In this document: positions 7,623-16,768 of the stretch, piece after piece
Layout of the letters: every line of letters begins with the position of its first letter
Numbering within the stretch: position 1 is the first letter of the stretch
DNA from: JBBATK01 sp044228285
Lineage (GTDB): Bacteria; Bacteroidota; Ignavibacteria; Kapaibacteriales; NICIL-2
Length of the DNA stretch: 64,000 nucleotides
Reading direction: 5' to 3'
NCBI GenBank assembly: GCA_044228285.1
Contig: JBGAVD010000003.1
Coordinates: 434,001 to 498,000 of the forward strand
Program-made: the position numbers and the translations under genes
The notes under the pieces: model-generated
The model's input: only the letters and a program-made list of their open reading frames with translations
Databases searched by the model: none
Told to the model about the DNA's origin: nothing

Positions 7623-9114
7623 GTGTCTTGAGATAGTCTTTGTGAATTTCCTGTGCTGCTATCTGTCCGGAAACTAATGATGGCGGAACTCCAGGTCCCG
7701 GCACCGTTAACTGTCCGGCGTAGTATAGATTTCTCAGCTTCTTTGATTGCATTGATGGTTTGAGGATAGCTGTCTGACTCAGGGTATTTGCCAAGCCATA
7801 GGCGTTGCCTTTGAATGAGTTATAGTCGCGCACGAAGTCGCTATAAGCATAGTCTCTCCGTAACACAATGCGATGCATGAGTGACTGCCCGCTCCGCTCT
7901 TCAATGCGCTTCATCACCATCTGGAAGTAATGCTCTCGTATCTCTGGGGTGTCGGCAATCCCAGGTGCTGTGGGTATCAGAACAAAGAAGTTCTCACAGC
8001 CTTCAGGAGCAACAGTAGCATCGGTCTTCGATGGAACACAGAGATAAAAGAGCGGGTCGCTTGGATACTGCGGTGTATCATAGATCTCGGCTGAATGTTT
8101 GTCGAAATCTCTGTCGAAGAAGAGGTTGTGGTGAAGAAGTCCATCAACCCGACCCTCAATTCCTACGTAGTAAATCAAGCTTGACGGAGCAAGTGTTCTA
8201 GAAGACCAATAGTCTGCTGTGTAGCTCTGATACTCTTTAGGTAGCAACTGTTGGTCGATGTGATGATAGTCTGCAGATGCCAGCACAACATCTGCTTCGA
8301 TCTCACCTTGATTTGTGCGAACAGTTCGAATAGCTCCATCAACGATTCCAAAACCTTGCACTTCGCATCCAAGGTCAAACTGCACACCCTGTTTCTTGGC
8401 TACGCTTACCATCGCTTCTACAATTCGGTGCATGCCACCTTTAGGATACCAGGTGCCTAGTATCATGTCGGCGTAGTTCATCATGCTATACATCGCCGGA
8501 ATATTCCGCGCATGTGCGCCGAGAAAGAGCACGGGAAACTCGAGCAGACGTATGATACGTGAGTCTTTGAAATGCGAACTGACATAGGAGTGAAAGGAGC
8601 GAAGCATGTGGAGTTTAAACACCGCGCCGAAGACACGTCGGTCAGCATATTCCATCAAAGAGCGACCAGGCATGTACACCAGATCTTGCATTCCCACGCG
8701 GTACTTATACTCGGCTTCTTCAAGAAACTCGCGCAAGTGTACTGCGCTACCCTTTTCGAAACTCTCGAACAACGCATAGAGTTCATCAATGTCTGAGGGA
8801 ACATCAACGCATTGCTCGTTCTCGAAGAACACGCGGTACGAAGGGGAAAGTCTCTGAAGCTCATAGTAGTCTTCAACCTTTGCGCCAAAGTGCGCAAAGA
8901 AACTCTCAAACACATCAGGCATCCAATACCAGCTTGGACCCATGTCGAACATGAAACCTTGCTCGCTAAAGGTACGCGCACGGCCTCCGGCTTGTCTGTT
9001 CTTATCAACAAGTCGCACATCAAAACCCTTTGATGCGAGATGCGATGCAGCCGACAGTCCGGAGAAGCCAGCACCAATGACTACTGCTTTTTGCTGTGAA
9101 TCTGTATTCTTCAT
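7612..9114 (-). CDS. crtI: phytoene desaturase (CrtI family)
   Basis: 500 residues, the usual CrtI size. The N-terminus has the Rossmann FAD-binding fingerprint VVIGAGFSGLSAASHLASKG (GxGxxG at 14-19) followed by GGRARTF and DMGPSWYWMPD; the C-terminus has the family closing motif YAGQLTVPGPGVPPSLVSG. The enzyme introduces the successive double bases of phytoene that give lycopene, using FAD. As first gene of the seven-gene operon it is likely followed directly by the operon promoter, in the 9115-9260 region, where a 17-bp palindrome is found. The next gene, crtB, overlaps it. Confidence 0.93.
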   Translation of the reverse strand: MKNTDSQQKAVVIGAGFSGLSAASHLASKGFDVRLVDKNRQAGGRARTFSEQGFMFDMGPSWYWMPDVFESFFAHFGAKVEDYYELQRLSPSYRVFFENEQCVDVPSDIDELYALFESFEKGSAVHLREFLEEAEYKYRVGMQDLVYMPGRSLMEYADRRVFGAVFKLHMLRSFHSYVSSHFKDSRIIRLLEFPVLFLGAHARNIPAMYSMMNYADMILGTWYPKGGMHRIVEAMVSVAKKQGVQFDLGCEVQGFGIVDGAIRTVRTNQGEIEADVVLASADYHHIDQQLLPKEYQSYTADYWSSRTLAPSSLIYYVGIEGRVDGLLHHNLFFDRDFDKHSAEIYDTPQYPSDPLFYLCVPSKTDATVAPEGCENFFVLIPTAPGIADTPEIREHYFQMVMKRIEERSGQSLMHRIVLRRDYAYSDFVRDYNSFKGNAYGLANTLSQTAILKPSMQSKKLRNLYYAGQLTVPGPGVPPSLVSGQIAAQEIHKDYLKTHGH

Positions 9115-9198
9115 GACGATGTTTTGTGATTCCTCTACCCGTATCCCCTACCACGGCTTAGAAGCGGTTGCACATTCCCAACCTTCAGGCTGCATTGT

Positions 9199-9215
9199 AT
9201 CAAACTAATTTTGAT
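9199..9215. promoter_or_regulatory. palindrome upstream of the crt operon, candidate operator
   Basis: ATCAAA (9199-9204), a 5-bp spacer, then TTTGAT (9210-9215): a perfect dyad 85 bases upstream of crtI, in the gap shared with the leader/peroxiredoxin genes. Spacing and size suit a dimeric regulator. No regulator gene lies next to the operon. Confidence 0.35.
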
Positions 9216-9395
9216 GTTTCGCTCTTATTATCTAAATCACTATAAATCAGTCATCTACGTGAATTGTCAAACGATGCCATTGAAGGAGGAGGTGCTTTTT
9301 TAGTGTACGGATATTTTAATTTGTTGCGCTTATCTACGAAAGAAATTTTGAATCGAATTGCAGCTATAAAATTCTTCAATCATGGAGGAGATTTT

Positions 9396-9452
9396 ATGTC
9401 TCAAGCCAAGCGTATCTTCAGACTTTTTCACTTCATGGGGTTCCACACATGA
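9396..9452 (+). CDS. 18-codon leader ORF coupled to peroxiredoxin
   Basis: ATG at 9396 preceded by a very strong ribosome binding site, GGAGGAG (9384-9390), five bases upstream. The peptide, MSQAKRIFRLFHFMGFHT, is short, basic and rich in Phe and His. Its TGA stop overlaps the ATG of the peroxiredoxin gene (ATGA at 9449-9452), and the peroxiredoxin itself has only a poorly placed Shine-Dalgarno. This arrangement suggests translational coupling, with the peptide perhaps acting only in cis. Longer in-frame starts upstream (from 9264) lack a ribosome binding site. Whether the peptide is made is not known. Confidence 0.5.
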   Translation: MSQAKRIFRLFHFMGFHT

Positions 9453-10099
9453 GTCTAGGTCTAGGCGACATCGCCCCGGATTTTAGCGCCATGAGCACGT
9501 ATGGCGTCATCAACTTTCACGAATGGATAGGAGACAACTGGGTCGTCTTCTTTTCACACCCAGCCGACTACACACCGGTTTGTACAACGGAACTTGGAGA
9601 AGCAGCACGTCTGCACGAAGAGTTTGCAAAACGCAAGGTCAAGGTCATTGCCCTTAGCATCGATCCCCTACACATGCATGAGTCGTGGGTGAAAGACATC
9701 AACGAAACACAACGCACAACAGTCAACTTTCCCATCATTGCAGACGAAGATCGCAGAGTCTCACAACTGTATGAGATGATTCATCCAAATGCTAGCATGA
9801 CGTTAACAGTGCGATCGGTGTTTGTTATTGGACCCGACAAGAGAATTATGCTAACCTTATGCTATCCTTCTTCAACTGGTCGCAACTTCAACGAGATTCT
9901 ACGTGTGATCGATTCTCTTCAACTTACTACTAAGTACCCTGTGGCGACGCCTGCAAACTGGAGCAATGGTGATGATTGTATCATTGTTCCAAGTATGAGT
10001 AATGAAGAAGCGCAAGGTGTGTTCACGGAAGGCTGGACCGAAGTACGTCCGTACTTGCGATTCACAACGCAGCCAGGCCAAACAAATCGCAACGACTAG
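9449..10099 (+). CDS. 1-Cys peroxiredoxin, Prx6 family
   Basis: 216 residues of thioredoxin-fold peroxidase. The peroxidatic site is HPADYTPVCTTELGE with Cys45, preceded by WVVFFSHPAD. The long C-terminal domain (WSNGDDCIIVPSMSNEEA, then GWTEVRPYLRFT) is typical of Prx6-type proteins rather than AhpC, and no AhpC-style C-terminal resolving VCP is seen. Known role: reduction of H2O2, organic hydroperoxides or peroxynitrite, with the reductant supplied by another protein or small thiol. It is translationally coupled to a short leader ORF. It shares the upstream gap with the divergent carotenoid operon, so both may be part of an oxidative-stress response (inference). Confidence 0.9.
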   Translation: MSLGLGDIAPDFSAMSTYGVINFHEWIGDNWVVFFSHPADYTPVCTTELGEAARLHEEFAKRKVKVIALSIDPLHMHESWVKDINETQRTTVNFPIIADEDRRVSQLYEMIHPNASMTLTVRSVFVIGPDKRIMLTLCYPSSTGRNFNEILRVIDSLQLTTKYPVATPANWSNGDDCIIVPSMSNEEAQGVFTEGWTEVRPYLRFTTQPGQTNRND

Positions 10100-10215
10100 C
10101 GTCAAACTGCTCCCTCGGTGGTGCTACAGGTAGATAGCGCTTTGGAGTTTAGTGTATTCTGGCGAACAGACCTCACAGAGCAGCTCTGCACTCCTTGAAT
10201 GACTTCTATACTCAG

Positions 10216-10250
10216 GCATACCCGAGCGCGCTGCGCACGCTCAGGTATGC
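10216..10250. terminator. hairpin between convergent genes, no U-tract
   Basis: GCATACCCGAGCG (10216-10228) pairs with CGCTCAGGTATGC (10238-10250) with one mismatch around a 9-base loop. It sits between the convergent peroxiredoxin and MOSC genes and could serve both, but no T-run follows on either side. Confidence 0.5.
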
Positions 10251-10258
10251 ACTGACTA

Positions 10259-11092
10259 TTATGACGGTTCTCGTTCTACATCTTCTACGACATCTCCAAC
10301 GCGCAGCGTAGCTCCTACCTGCTGATGAATGAGGTACGATCCAAACACCACACGATTATCTGCACTACGATATGAGGCCAGAGTTCGCAAGGGCTCCTGA
10401 GTACTGTCTGCCGAGCGCTGATCTATAGTGGTAATAACACAGCGACTGGTTGTTTTCGATTGAACGAACTGCGTTTGTCCAATTCTGCAGCTTCGCAGTC
10501 GGTCTTCGGCATAAGCTTCCAGACCATCAACAAGGATGTTCGCACGAAAACGATTAGCGCTCACTGCTTGATCAAGACGTGAATTTAGATCTTGGAGGGA
10601 CTGCATGTTGACGAGGTGTATGGGTTGTGAGTCGCCAAAATGCATACTGACTTGCCGCTTAACGAGCGCTTGATGATGTGCTTCAACTCCACGCAATGTA
10701 GAAGCTGACATCCGCACCAATTTTAATGTACGCTGAAAGCAATGAGCCAAGAAGTCTGAAACTTCCCTACCTTGATCAACTGCAACACAGCTATCCTCCC
10801 ACACCCTAACTTCAAGCGACTGCTCGGGCTCAGAATGTAAAGGAATATGACAACGACCAATGTTTGGGAAGTTGAGAACGAGCTCAGTGCTGGTTAGTGA
10901 GGTTGACATAAGAGCCATGCGCTGCTCTTCTCTTTGCGACACAAAGAGTCCTTGCTCATCAACAACCATCCACTCTCGATCATGCACAAAGCCACGTTCT
11001 GCAAGTTGTACTTGACTCAACGAGATGCCTTGAAATGACTTTACTGGATAGACGTTCAATCCGACAATGCGTACTGATGGTGTCATATGCAT
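10259..11092 (-). CDS. MOSC-domain protein (YcbX/mARC-like)
   Basis: 277 residues with an N-terminal MOSC beta-barrel domain (GLNVYPVKSFQGISL, RGFVHDREWMVVDEQG) and a C-terminal MOSC domain ending around FGSYLIHQQVGATLRVGD. The conserved cysteine expected to coordinate the molybdenum cofactor is visible in SRCVITTIDQ, next to the family's typical Thr-Asp. YcbX and mARC proteins reduce N-hydroxylated compounds with electrons from a ferredoxin or cytochrome b5 partner; here no ferredoxin domain is fused at the C-terminus, unlike E. coli YcbX. Probably monocistronic. Two ATGs lie two codons apart at the start (11092 and 11086). Confidence 0.82.
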   Translation of the reverse strand: MHMTPSVRIVGLNVYPVKSFQGISLSQVQLAERGFVHDREWMVVDEQGLFVSQREEQRMALMSTSLTSTELVLNFPNIGRCHIPLHSEPEQSLEVRVWEDSCVAVDQGREVSDFLAHCFQRTLKLVRMSASTLRGVEAHHQALVKRQVSMHFGDSQPIHLVNMQSLQDLNSRLDQAVSANRFRANILVDGLEAYAEDRLRSCRIGQTQFVQSKTTSRCVITTIDQRSADSTQEPLRTLASYRSADNRVVFGSYLIHQQVGATLRVGDVVEDVEREPS

Positions 11093-11230
11093 TAGGTAGA
11101 ATTCACTACTGATCAGTGTGTCACACGTGTAAGCGAAGCTCTCTGCCTACTAATGTTTGCTCTCGAGAGAATCAGACTCTTATTGCAGATATCATAACGC
11201 GTGCACTTCAGCAGAACGAACAATTCAATA

Positions 11231-13003
11231 CTAATTCAACGAGGCACTACTCAGGTCTCCTGCTTTGCGCTCACCAATTTGTTGACGCCACATAGCATAG
11301 TACAAACCTTTCTCGTCGAGAAGGTTTCGGTGCGTCCCTTGCTCAACAACGCGACCTCGCTCTAGAACGTAGATGCGGTCTGCATGCATAATCGTGCTCA
11401 AACGATGGGCAATCATAATCGTAATCTGCTCTTTGCTTTGCGATATACTACGAACTGTTTGTGTAATCTCCTCTTCAGTCATAGAATCGAGTGCACTCGT
11501 TGCTTCGTCGAAAATGAGCAAGTCTGGTTGACGGAGGAGTGCGCGCGCAATAGACAATCGTTGACGCTCACCACCACTCACTTTCACGCCACCTTCGCCA
11601 ATAACGGTATCGAGTCCGCGATCAGCACGCGACAGCAGCGAATCGCACGCTGCTTTGCGCAGTACATCAAAGCAATCGTCATCCGTTGCACTTGGATTGA
11701 CGAACAGGAGATTGTCGCGAATGGAACCACTGAACAGTTGAGTGTCTTGCGTCACAAAACCAATTCGATTGCGAAGCACATCGAAATCGATACTCGATGA
11801 TTCGACATCGTTATACTGGAGCGAGCCTGATATAGGTTGGTAGAGTCCTACCAAGAGCTTGACGAGTGTCGTCTTGCCTGAACCAGAAGGTCCAACAAAA
11901 GCAACTGTCTCTTTACGGTCAACATGAACCGTCACCTGATCCAGTGCATTGTGCGACGCAGATTGATGCTTGAAGCTCACCTTATCCATACGGATGGTCT
12001 CAATACCATGTATCATCTGTGGATGCTCAGGCTTTACTTCAACTGGCATACTGAAGATCTTCTCAAGATTATTGAGAGATACCTCAGACTCACGGAAGAT
12101 GTTGATGATGTTACCGAGTTCTTGGAGCGGACCAAATATGAAGAAGCTGTACATGAACAGCGAGAACATTTGTCCAATCGTGATCTGCTTATCAAAAACC
12201 AAATAGAACATGAGAAACAGAATACAGGTGCGCAAAAAGTTCACAGTTGTACCCTGAATGAAACTCAGACTACGGATATAACGCACCTTCTTAAGCTCAA
12301 GATCAAGGATCTTGTTCGTAACGCCATTGAGTCTCTTGATTTCTTGTCCAGCCAAACCCAACGACTTCACCAACTCAATGTTCCGCAAGGACTCTGTTGT
12401 TGATCCACTGAGCGCTGTAGTTTCACTGACAATAACCTTCTGCATCTTCTTAATGCGCTTGCTCATACGCGAGCTAACCATCCCAATCAATGGAACGGTG
12501 CTGAAGTAGATGAGCACAACTGCCCAGTGCACCGTAAATGCATAGATCGTTACGAAGAGAAGTCCGATGATCGAGGTAAACAGCACATTGATCCCAGCAT
12601 TCACCACTCGCTCTACATCAGTTCGCGCCTTCTGAAGTATGCTCAGGGTCTCGCCACTGCGTTGATCTTCGAACACAGAATAGGGCAATTGCAATGAGTG
12701 CTTCAGTCCGTCAGAATACATCTGAGCTCCAACCTTCTGCACGATGTAGTTCACGAAGTAGTCTTGAAAGTTCTTGGCTACGCGAGAGACAAATGCAGCG
12801 CCAACCGAAAGGCCGAGAAAGGTGAGAATCTTCGTCACAAACTCTGACAATACCAACTTGTCATACTTCATCACGACATTGTCGATCGTGAGACGAAAGA
12901 CGTACGGATCCAGAAGCGAGAATGTCTGGTTAATAGCCGCTAGCAAAAGTGCCAGAAAGACCAAGGATTTGTACTGACGGAGATAGGAGTAAAGAAGCTT
13001 CAT
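11231..13003 (-). CDS. ABC exporter half-transporter (MsbA/BmrA-like)
   Basis: 590 residues: six predicted membrane segments in the first 310 residues, then a full nucleotide-binding domain. The ATPase motifs are intact: Walker A GPSGSGKTT (371-379), Q-loop FVTQD near 417-420, signature VSGGERQR (475-482), Walker B LLIFDE (495-500) and D-loop SALD. This architecture forms homodimers that export lipids, lipid-linked sugars or drugs across the inner membrane. The gene stands 290 bases from an LtaS-like enzyme gene on the same strand, so a role in envelope lipids is possible, but the substrate cannot be predicted from the sequence. Confidence 0.85.
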   Translation of the reverse strand: MKLLYSYLRQYKSLVFLALLLAAINQTFSLLDPYVFRLTIDNVVMKYDKLVLSEFVTKILTFLGLSVGAAFVSRVAKNFQDYFVNYIVQKVGAQMYSDGLKHSLQLPYSVFEDQRSGETLSILQKARTDVERVVNAGINVLFTSIIGLLFVTIYAFTVHWAVVLIYFSTVPLIGMVSSRMSKRIKKMQKVIVSETTALSGSTTESLRNIELVKSLGLAGQEIKRLNGVTNKILDLELKKVRYIRSLSFIQGTTVNFLRTCILFLMFYLVFDKQITIGQMFSLFMYSFFIFGPLQELGNIINIFRESEVSLNNLEKIFSMPVEVKPEHPQMIHGIETIRMDKVSFKHQSASHNALDQVTVHVDRKETVAFVGPSGSGKTTLVKLLVGLYQPISGSLQYNDVESSSIDFDVLRNRIGFVTQDTQLFSGSIRDNLLFVNPSATDDDCFDVLRKAACDSLLSRADRGLDTVIGEGGVKVSGGERQRLSIARALLRQPDLLIFDEATSALDSMTEEEITQTVRSISQSKEQITIMIAHRLSTIMHADRIYVLERGRVVEQGTHRNLLDEKGLYYAMWRQQIGERKAGDLSSASLN

Positions 13004-13294
13004 AGGATAGGAAGTGCTGTGCTAAGAGAGTGGGCAAACATAGCGCATTTCTACACTATAGGAATGCGATCTGCCATGACGTAGAAGGATGGTCGGGTAT
13101 TTTGAAGGAGCAGACGAAAGATGTACACGGACTGCAAGTTCGACACAGAGAATTGAGAAGTCGTCCAGTAGAATGAGCAATAGTGCAATTCCTGGTTCAA
13201 ATCTGCAGGGTAGCCTTTCGTGAATCGCGCTCACGACTCGGAGCGCAGACTCCTGTGCTCTCCTCACTAATACGCGATTTCAGGACAGCTTGCG

Positions 13295-15163
13295 CTATTT
13301 CGCCGAGTTGTTGCTTGCGGGCTGAGAACTTCCTGGTTGAGGCGCGGCGCGGCGTTTCCCAAAATAGGAGCTGCAGATAATCTTGTCAGAAAGCACAAGA
13401 GCTTGGTTCAGATCGCTACTTTCCTTCTGAACAGATTCTGCATCGCCGAGACAGCTACCATCGTAGAGTATGCACGCCTTCCTCTTGGTGCTCAATAAGT
13501 TTTTCGAAAAGCTAGCGTTCTGCACACGTGAGGCGTCAACGCCAAGAAGTGAGCAGAGCGTTGCGAATACATCCACTTGGCCACCGAACGTATCAACGCG
13601 TCGGGCCTGCATACCCTTCGAGTAGATAATCAATGGCAAGCGTGGTTTCGGGTCTAACCACCATGACTGTGAGGGTTGAAAGGCTTGCACCCGATCGTTA
13701 TAGTACTTGTGGAGTGCGCTGTGATCGCCATACAGCACGACCACCGTATTCTCAAGCATTCCGAGTGAGTCCATTGCATCAATCATTGCTCCAATATGCT
13801 TGTCTACGTAATGAACGGTCTGCAAGTACGATCCAATGATCGAAGATTGCAACTCCGGACTCAGACCTAACTCGTGTTTATCCCGAGGAATAATGAAAGG
13901 ACTATGCAGACTTTCAGTGACAAGAAAGGTGTAATAGGGTTGCGGGAGTTGACGTATGAATTCCAGGCTCTGGAAGAGAACAGAGCTATCGCTCTGCATA
14001 GCTCCGAACATATCATGAGGCTGAAAGGAATCAGCATCCAAACATTGCATAAAGCCCATGCTCGAAAGCGCAACCTTCCAGTTGTAGTAACTGGCTTTGT
14101 CGGCCTTAATCGCCAAACTCTGGTAACCCTTCTCGGCAAGTAAATGCGGAAGTGAGTTGTAGGTGTTCGTTCCGAAACGGAAAAAGGCGCAGCCTTTGCG
14201 TGGAGGATAGAGTCCGGTATTGACCATCAAGTCTGCATCAGAACTGGTACCATTCCCTACTTGTTCGAAGAAGTTCGAAAAGCTCAGAGATTGCTCTAAG
14301 AGTGTATTGATGCGCGGAGTGATGACCTGTCCGTCAATCGACTGACCAAGCACAAATGCCTCCAACGACTCTATCTGGAGAATCAGTAGGTTCTTGCCTT
14401 CAAGTGCCGACGCCAACGAAGAAGTGTCGGCTTCTCGATGCGCTTGAAAGTACTGCACAATCTCTGTCGAATCAGCCGCGCTCAAACTACTTCCCTCATT
14501 GTCACGAAGGTATTCATAAGCATCCCAGGTGTGGAAGCCAATGGGAGAGAGATTATGCATCGTTTTGTTCTGCACAAAACAACTATAGAACAAAGGGTTT
14601 TCACGATAGATCTCGTGCAGATAGTCAGCAATGGCAATCGAGCAGACGGCAAAAACGATGAGACCTTGGGCGAGCTTTACCTGTACCTTGTGATGCAATA
14701 GCCGCATGCTCTGATCTCGGAAAAGCCGAAAAAGAATGAGGATATCAAGAAAGTAGAGCAGATCCCTCGTACGCGACATGGATGCTATGCTGGCGCCGAG
14801 ACCCTGTAGATTGTCGGATTGTTGTACGGTATAGCACGACAAAAACATCTGAAAGCCACGGTAGTACCAGGTATCGAAGAGTAAAACGAGGGACAAGGCG
14901 GAGCTTAGCGTCATGAAATACCAGAAGGCAGGCCTCGGTCGCAAGAAAAGTCCAGGACTGAACACAACCACTGTGAAAAGCACCCACAAAGCGCCATACA
15001 TGAGTGCGAAGTACCACCGTTCATTAGCGCTGATTGAATCACAGTTCGACAGAAAAAGCAAGGTCTTAAGGCTGGCTAAGAGCACAAAACTCAGAAACAT
15101 CCCGTGCTTCTCAAAAGTTGAAAACAGCGTTGATGGAGTTGTTTCTGTTGAAGGAAGCTGCAT
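13295..15163 (-). CDS. LtaS-family sulfatase-fold membrane enzyme
   Basis: 622 residues with about five membrane segments in the first 190 residues and an extracytoplasmic alkaline-phosphatase-superfamily domain. Catalytic features: NLLILQIESLEAF with the metal ligand Glu near 265, the nucleophile region VGNGTSSDADLMVNTGLYP with Thr306, and VVLYGDHSALHKYY with the metal-binding Asp-His. Gram-positive LtaS polymerises glycerol phosphate; relatives in Gram-negatives add phosphoglycerol or phosphoethanolamine to glycans or lipids. In this didermal context transfer of a phospho-substituent to an envelope glycan is more likely than lipoteichoic acid synthesis. The protein ends in a Ser/Pro/Ala tail. 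Confidence 0.8.
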   Translation of the reverse strand: MQLPSTETTPSTLFSTFEKHGMFLSFVLLASLKTLLFLSNCDSISANERWYFALMYGALWVLFTVVVFSPGLFLRPRPAFWYFMTLSSALSLVLLFDTWYYRGFQMFLSCYTVQQSDNLQGLGASIASMSRTRDLLYFLDILILFRLFRDQSMRLLHHKVQVKLAQGLIVFAVCSIAIADYLHEIYRENPLFYSCFVQNKTMHNLSPIGFHTWDAYEYLRDNEGSSLSAADSTEIVQYFQAHREADTSSLASALEGKNLLILQIESLEAFVLGQSIDGQVITPRINTLLEQSLSFSNFFEQVGNGTSSDADLMVNTGLYPPRKGCAFFRFGTNTYNSLPHLLAEKGYQSLAIKADKASYYNWKVALSSMGFMQCLDADSFQPHDMFGAMQSDSSVLFQSLEFIRQLPQPYYTFLVTESLHSPFIIPRDKHELGLSPELQSSIIGSYLQTVHYVDKHIGAMIDAMDSLGMLENTVVVLYGDHSALHKYYNDRVQAFQPSQSWWLDPKPRLPLIIYSKGMQARRVDTFGGQVDVFATLCSLLGVDASRVQNASFSKNLLSTKRKACILYDGSCLGDAESVQKESSDLNQALVLSDKIICSSYFGKRRAAPQPGSSQPASNNSAK

Positions 15164-15439
15164 ACAGGGCAGAATTGTTATGGCTCAGGAGTTATAAGGA
15201 CAATTTCGCAATATTCCAGCATCTAGCCCTATCAACCGACAAAAGCCGAATCGTATTCGGCAGGAACTTGGGAACAAGCATGGCGCAGCGAAGCATTCCG
15301 CACAAATTTCCCGAGAACTGAACAAGTGAAAGGGAAGCCTACAGCTCCACAAGCTCGAAAGCATATGCCGCGAATCGACCTTCCTCATTAAATTGCTGTC
15401 CGGCTCAACTGAGCACTCAATCACAAAACGAAAGCAACC

Positions 15440-16606
15440 GTGGACACATCAGCCGCATTTGGATTTGGACTAAGCGAAGAACAAGAAGCAATTCGCGCAG
15501 CTATTCGAGAATTTGCAGAGAACGAGATTCGACCTCATGTCTCGTACTATGACGAAAGTCAAGAGTTCCCTCACGAGATATTCCGCAAGCTTGCTGATCT
15601 GGGTTTCCTCGGCGTTGTTATCCCTGCTGACTACAACGGTTCTGGACTTGGCTACATGGAATACGCGATCACCGTTGAAGAAGTCGCTCGTGTATGTCCA
15701 GCTATTGCACTTGGCGTGGCAGCGCACAACGGTTTATGTACCTCACATATCTTTCGCTTTGGATCGGAGATGTTGCGTCAGAAGTATGTGAAGCGCTTAG
15801 CTGCTGGCGACACAATGGGTGCCTGGGGCTTAACAGAACCAAATGCCGGCTCCGACGCAGGCGGAACGCAGACTACAGCTCGTCGCGAAGGTGATTACTA
15901 CATTCTCAATGGTTCCAAGAATTTCATTACACACGGAAACGTTGGTGATATCGCTGTCGTGATGGCAATGACCGACCCATCAAAGGGCAAGAAAGGCATC
16001 AGTGCTTTTGCTATCGACAAGAGCATGGAAGGTTTCTTCCCTTCCAAGAAAGAAAACAAACTTGGTATGCGCTGCAGCGACACAGCATCGTTGACCTTCG
16101 ACAATGTAAAAGTTCCTGCCGATCACCTCATCGGAAACGAAGGAGAAGGCTTTGTACAAGCACTGCAGATCCTTGATGGAGGTCGTATTTCGATTGCCGC
16201 TCTCAGTGTGGGCTTGGCTCAAGGAGCCTTCGAAGCAGCATTGAAGTATTCTCGCGAACGCATCCAGTTTGGCAAACCTATCGGCGACCAACAAGGAATC
16301 ATGATGAAGTTAGCACGTATGAGCATGAACATTGATGCAGCACGTGCGCTTACCTATAAGTCGGCTTGGATGAGAGATGAAGGACAAGCCTTTGGAAAAA
16401 CGGCATCACAGGCAAAACTTTTTGCGTCCGAGATCTGTGTGAATGTGGCTGAGGAAGCCGTACAGATTCATGGAGGTTACGGATACATTAAAGACTTTCC
16501 GGTAGAGAAATATTGGCGCGACTCGAAGCTGCTGACTATTGGCGAAGGTACGAGTGAAGTTCAGAAACTGGTTATTGCCAGACACGAGCTATCCTCATTG
16601 CAGTAA
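15440..16606 (+). CDS. acyl-CoA dehydrogenase
   Basis: 388 residues with the full acyl-CoA dehydrogenase layout. The helical N-domain starts with LSEEQEAIRAAIREFAENEI; the middle domain has the flavin signature WGLTEPNAGSDAGG; the C-domain has RIQFGKPIGDQQGIMMKLA and the FAD/dimer motif QIHGGYGYIKDFPVEKYWRD followed by IGEGTSEVQKLVIAR. The catalytic Glu of short-chain enzymes is expected in the last motif, where IGEGTSE supplies it. Reaction: alpha,beta-desaturation of acyl-CoA with FAD, passing electrons to ETF. Sequence style is nearest short- or branched-chain enzymes. The likely start is GTG at 15440; no clear ribosome binding site is seen. Confidence 0.9.
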   Translation: MDTSAAFGFGLSEEQEAIRAAIREFAENEIRPHVSYYDESQEFPHEIFRKLADLGFLGVVIPADYNGSGLGYMEYAITVEEVARVCPAIALGVAAHNGLCTSHIFRFGSEMLRQKYVKRLAAGDTMGAWGLTEPNAGSDAGGTQTTARREGDYYILNGSKNFITHGNVGDIAVVMAMTDPSKGKKGISAFAIDKSMEGFFPSKKENKLGMRCSDTASLTFDNVKVPADHLIGNEGEGFVQALQILDGGRISIAALSVGLAQGAFEAALKYSRERIQFGKPIGDQQGIMMKLARMSMNIDAARALTYKSAWMRDEGQAFGKTASQAKLFASEICVNVAEEAVQIHGGYGYIKDFPVEKYWRDSKLLTIGEGTSEVQKLVIARHELSSLQ

Positions 16607-16768
16607 AAGCAGATAGCTTCTACCATCAATCTCTGGTCCTCTCTTCTTTTTTTGTTGATTATTTCTGCTGTGGGCTGTAAGTTGTTAGCACTGCAAGGGG
16701 AAACACGCACGCCAGATTCGCAGAAAATTTAATCGAATTTTCATTATACTACACGATGGGGGTAGGAT

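Noticed and set aside
9264..9452. 62-codon ORF that contains the short leader
   Set aside because: The upstream part has no ribosome binding site or similarity; only the last 18 codons follow a strong RBS.
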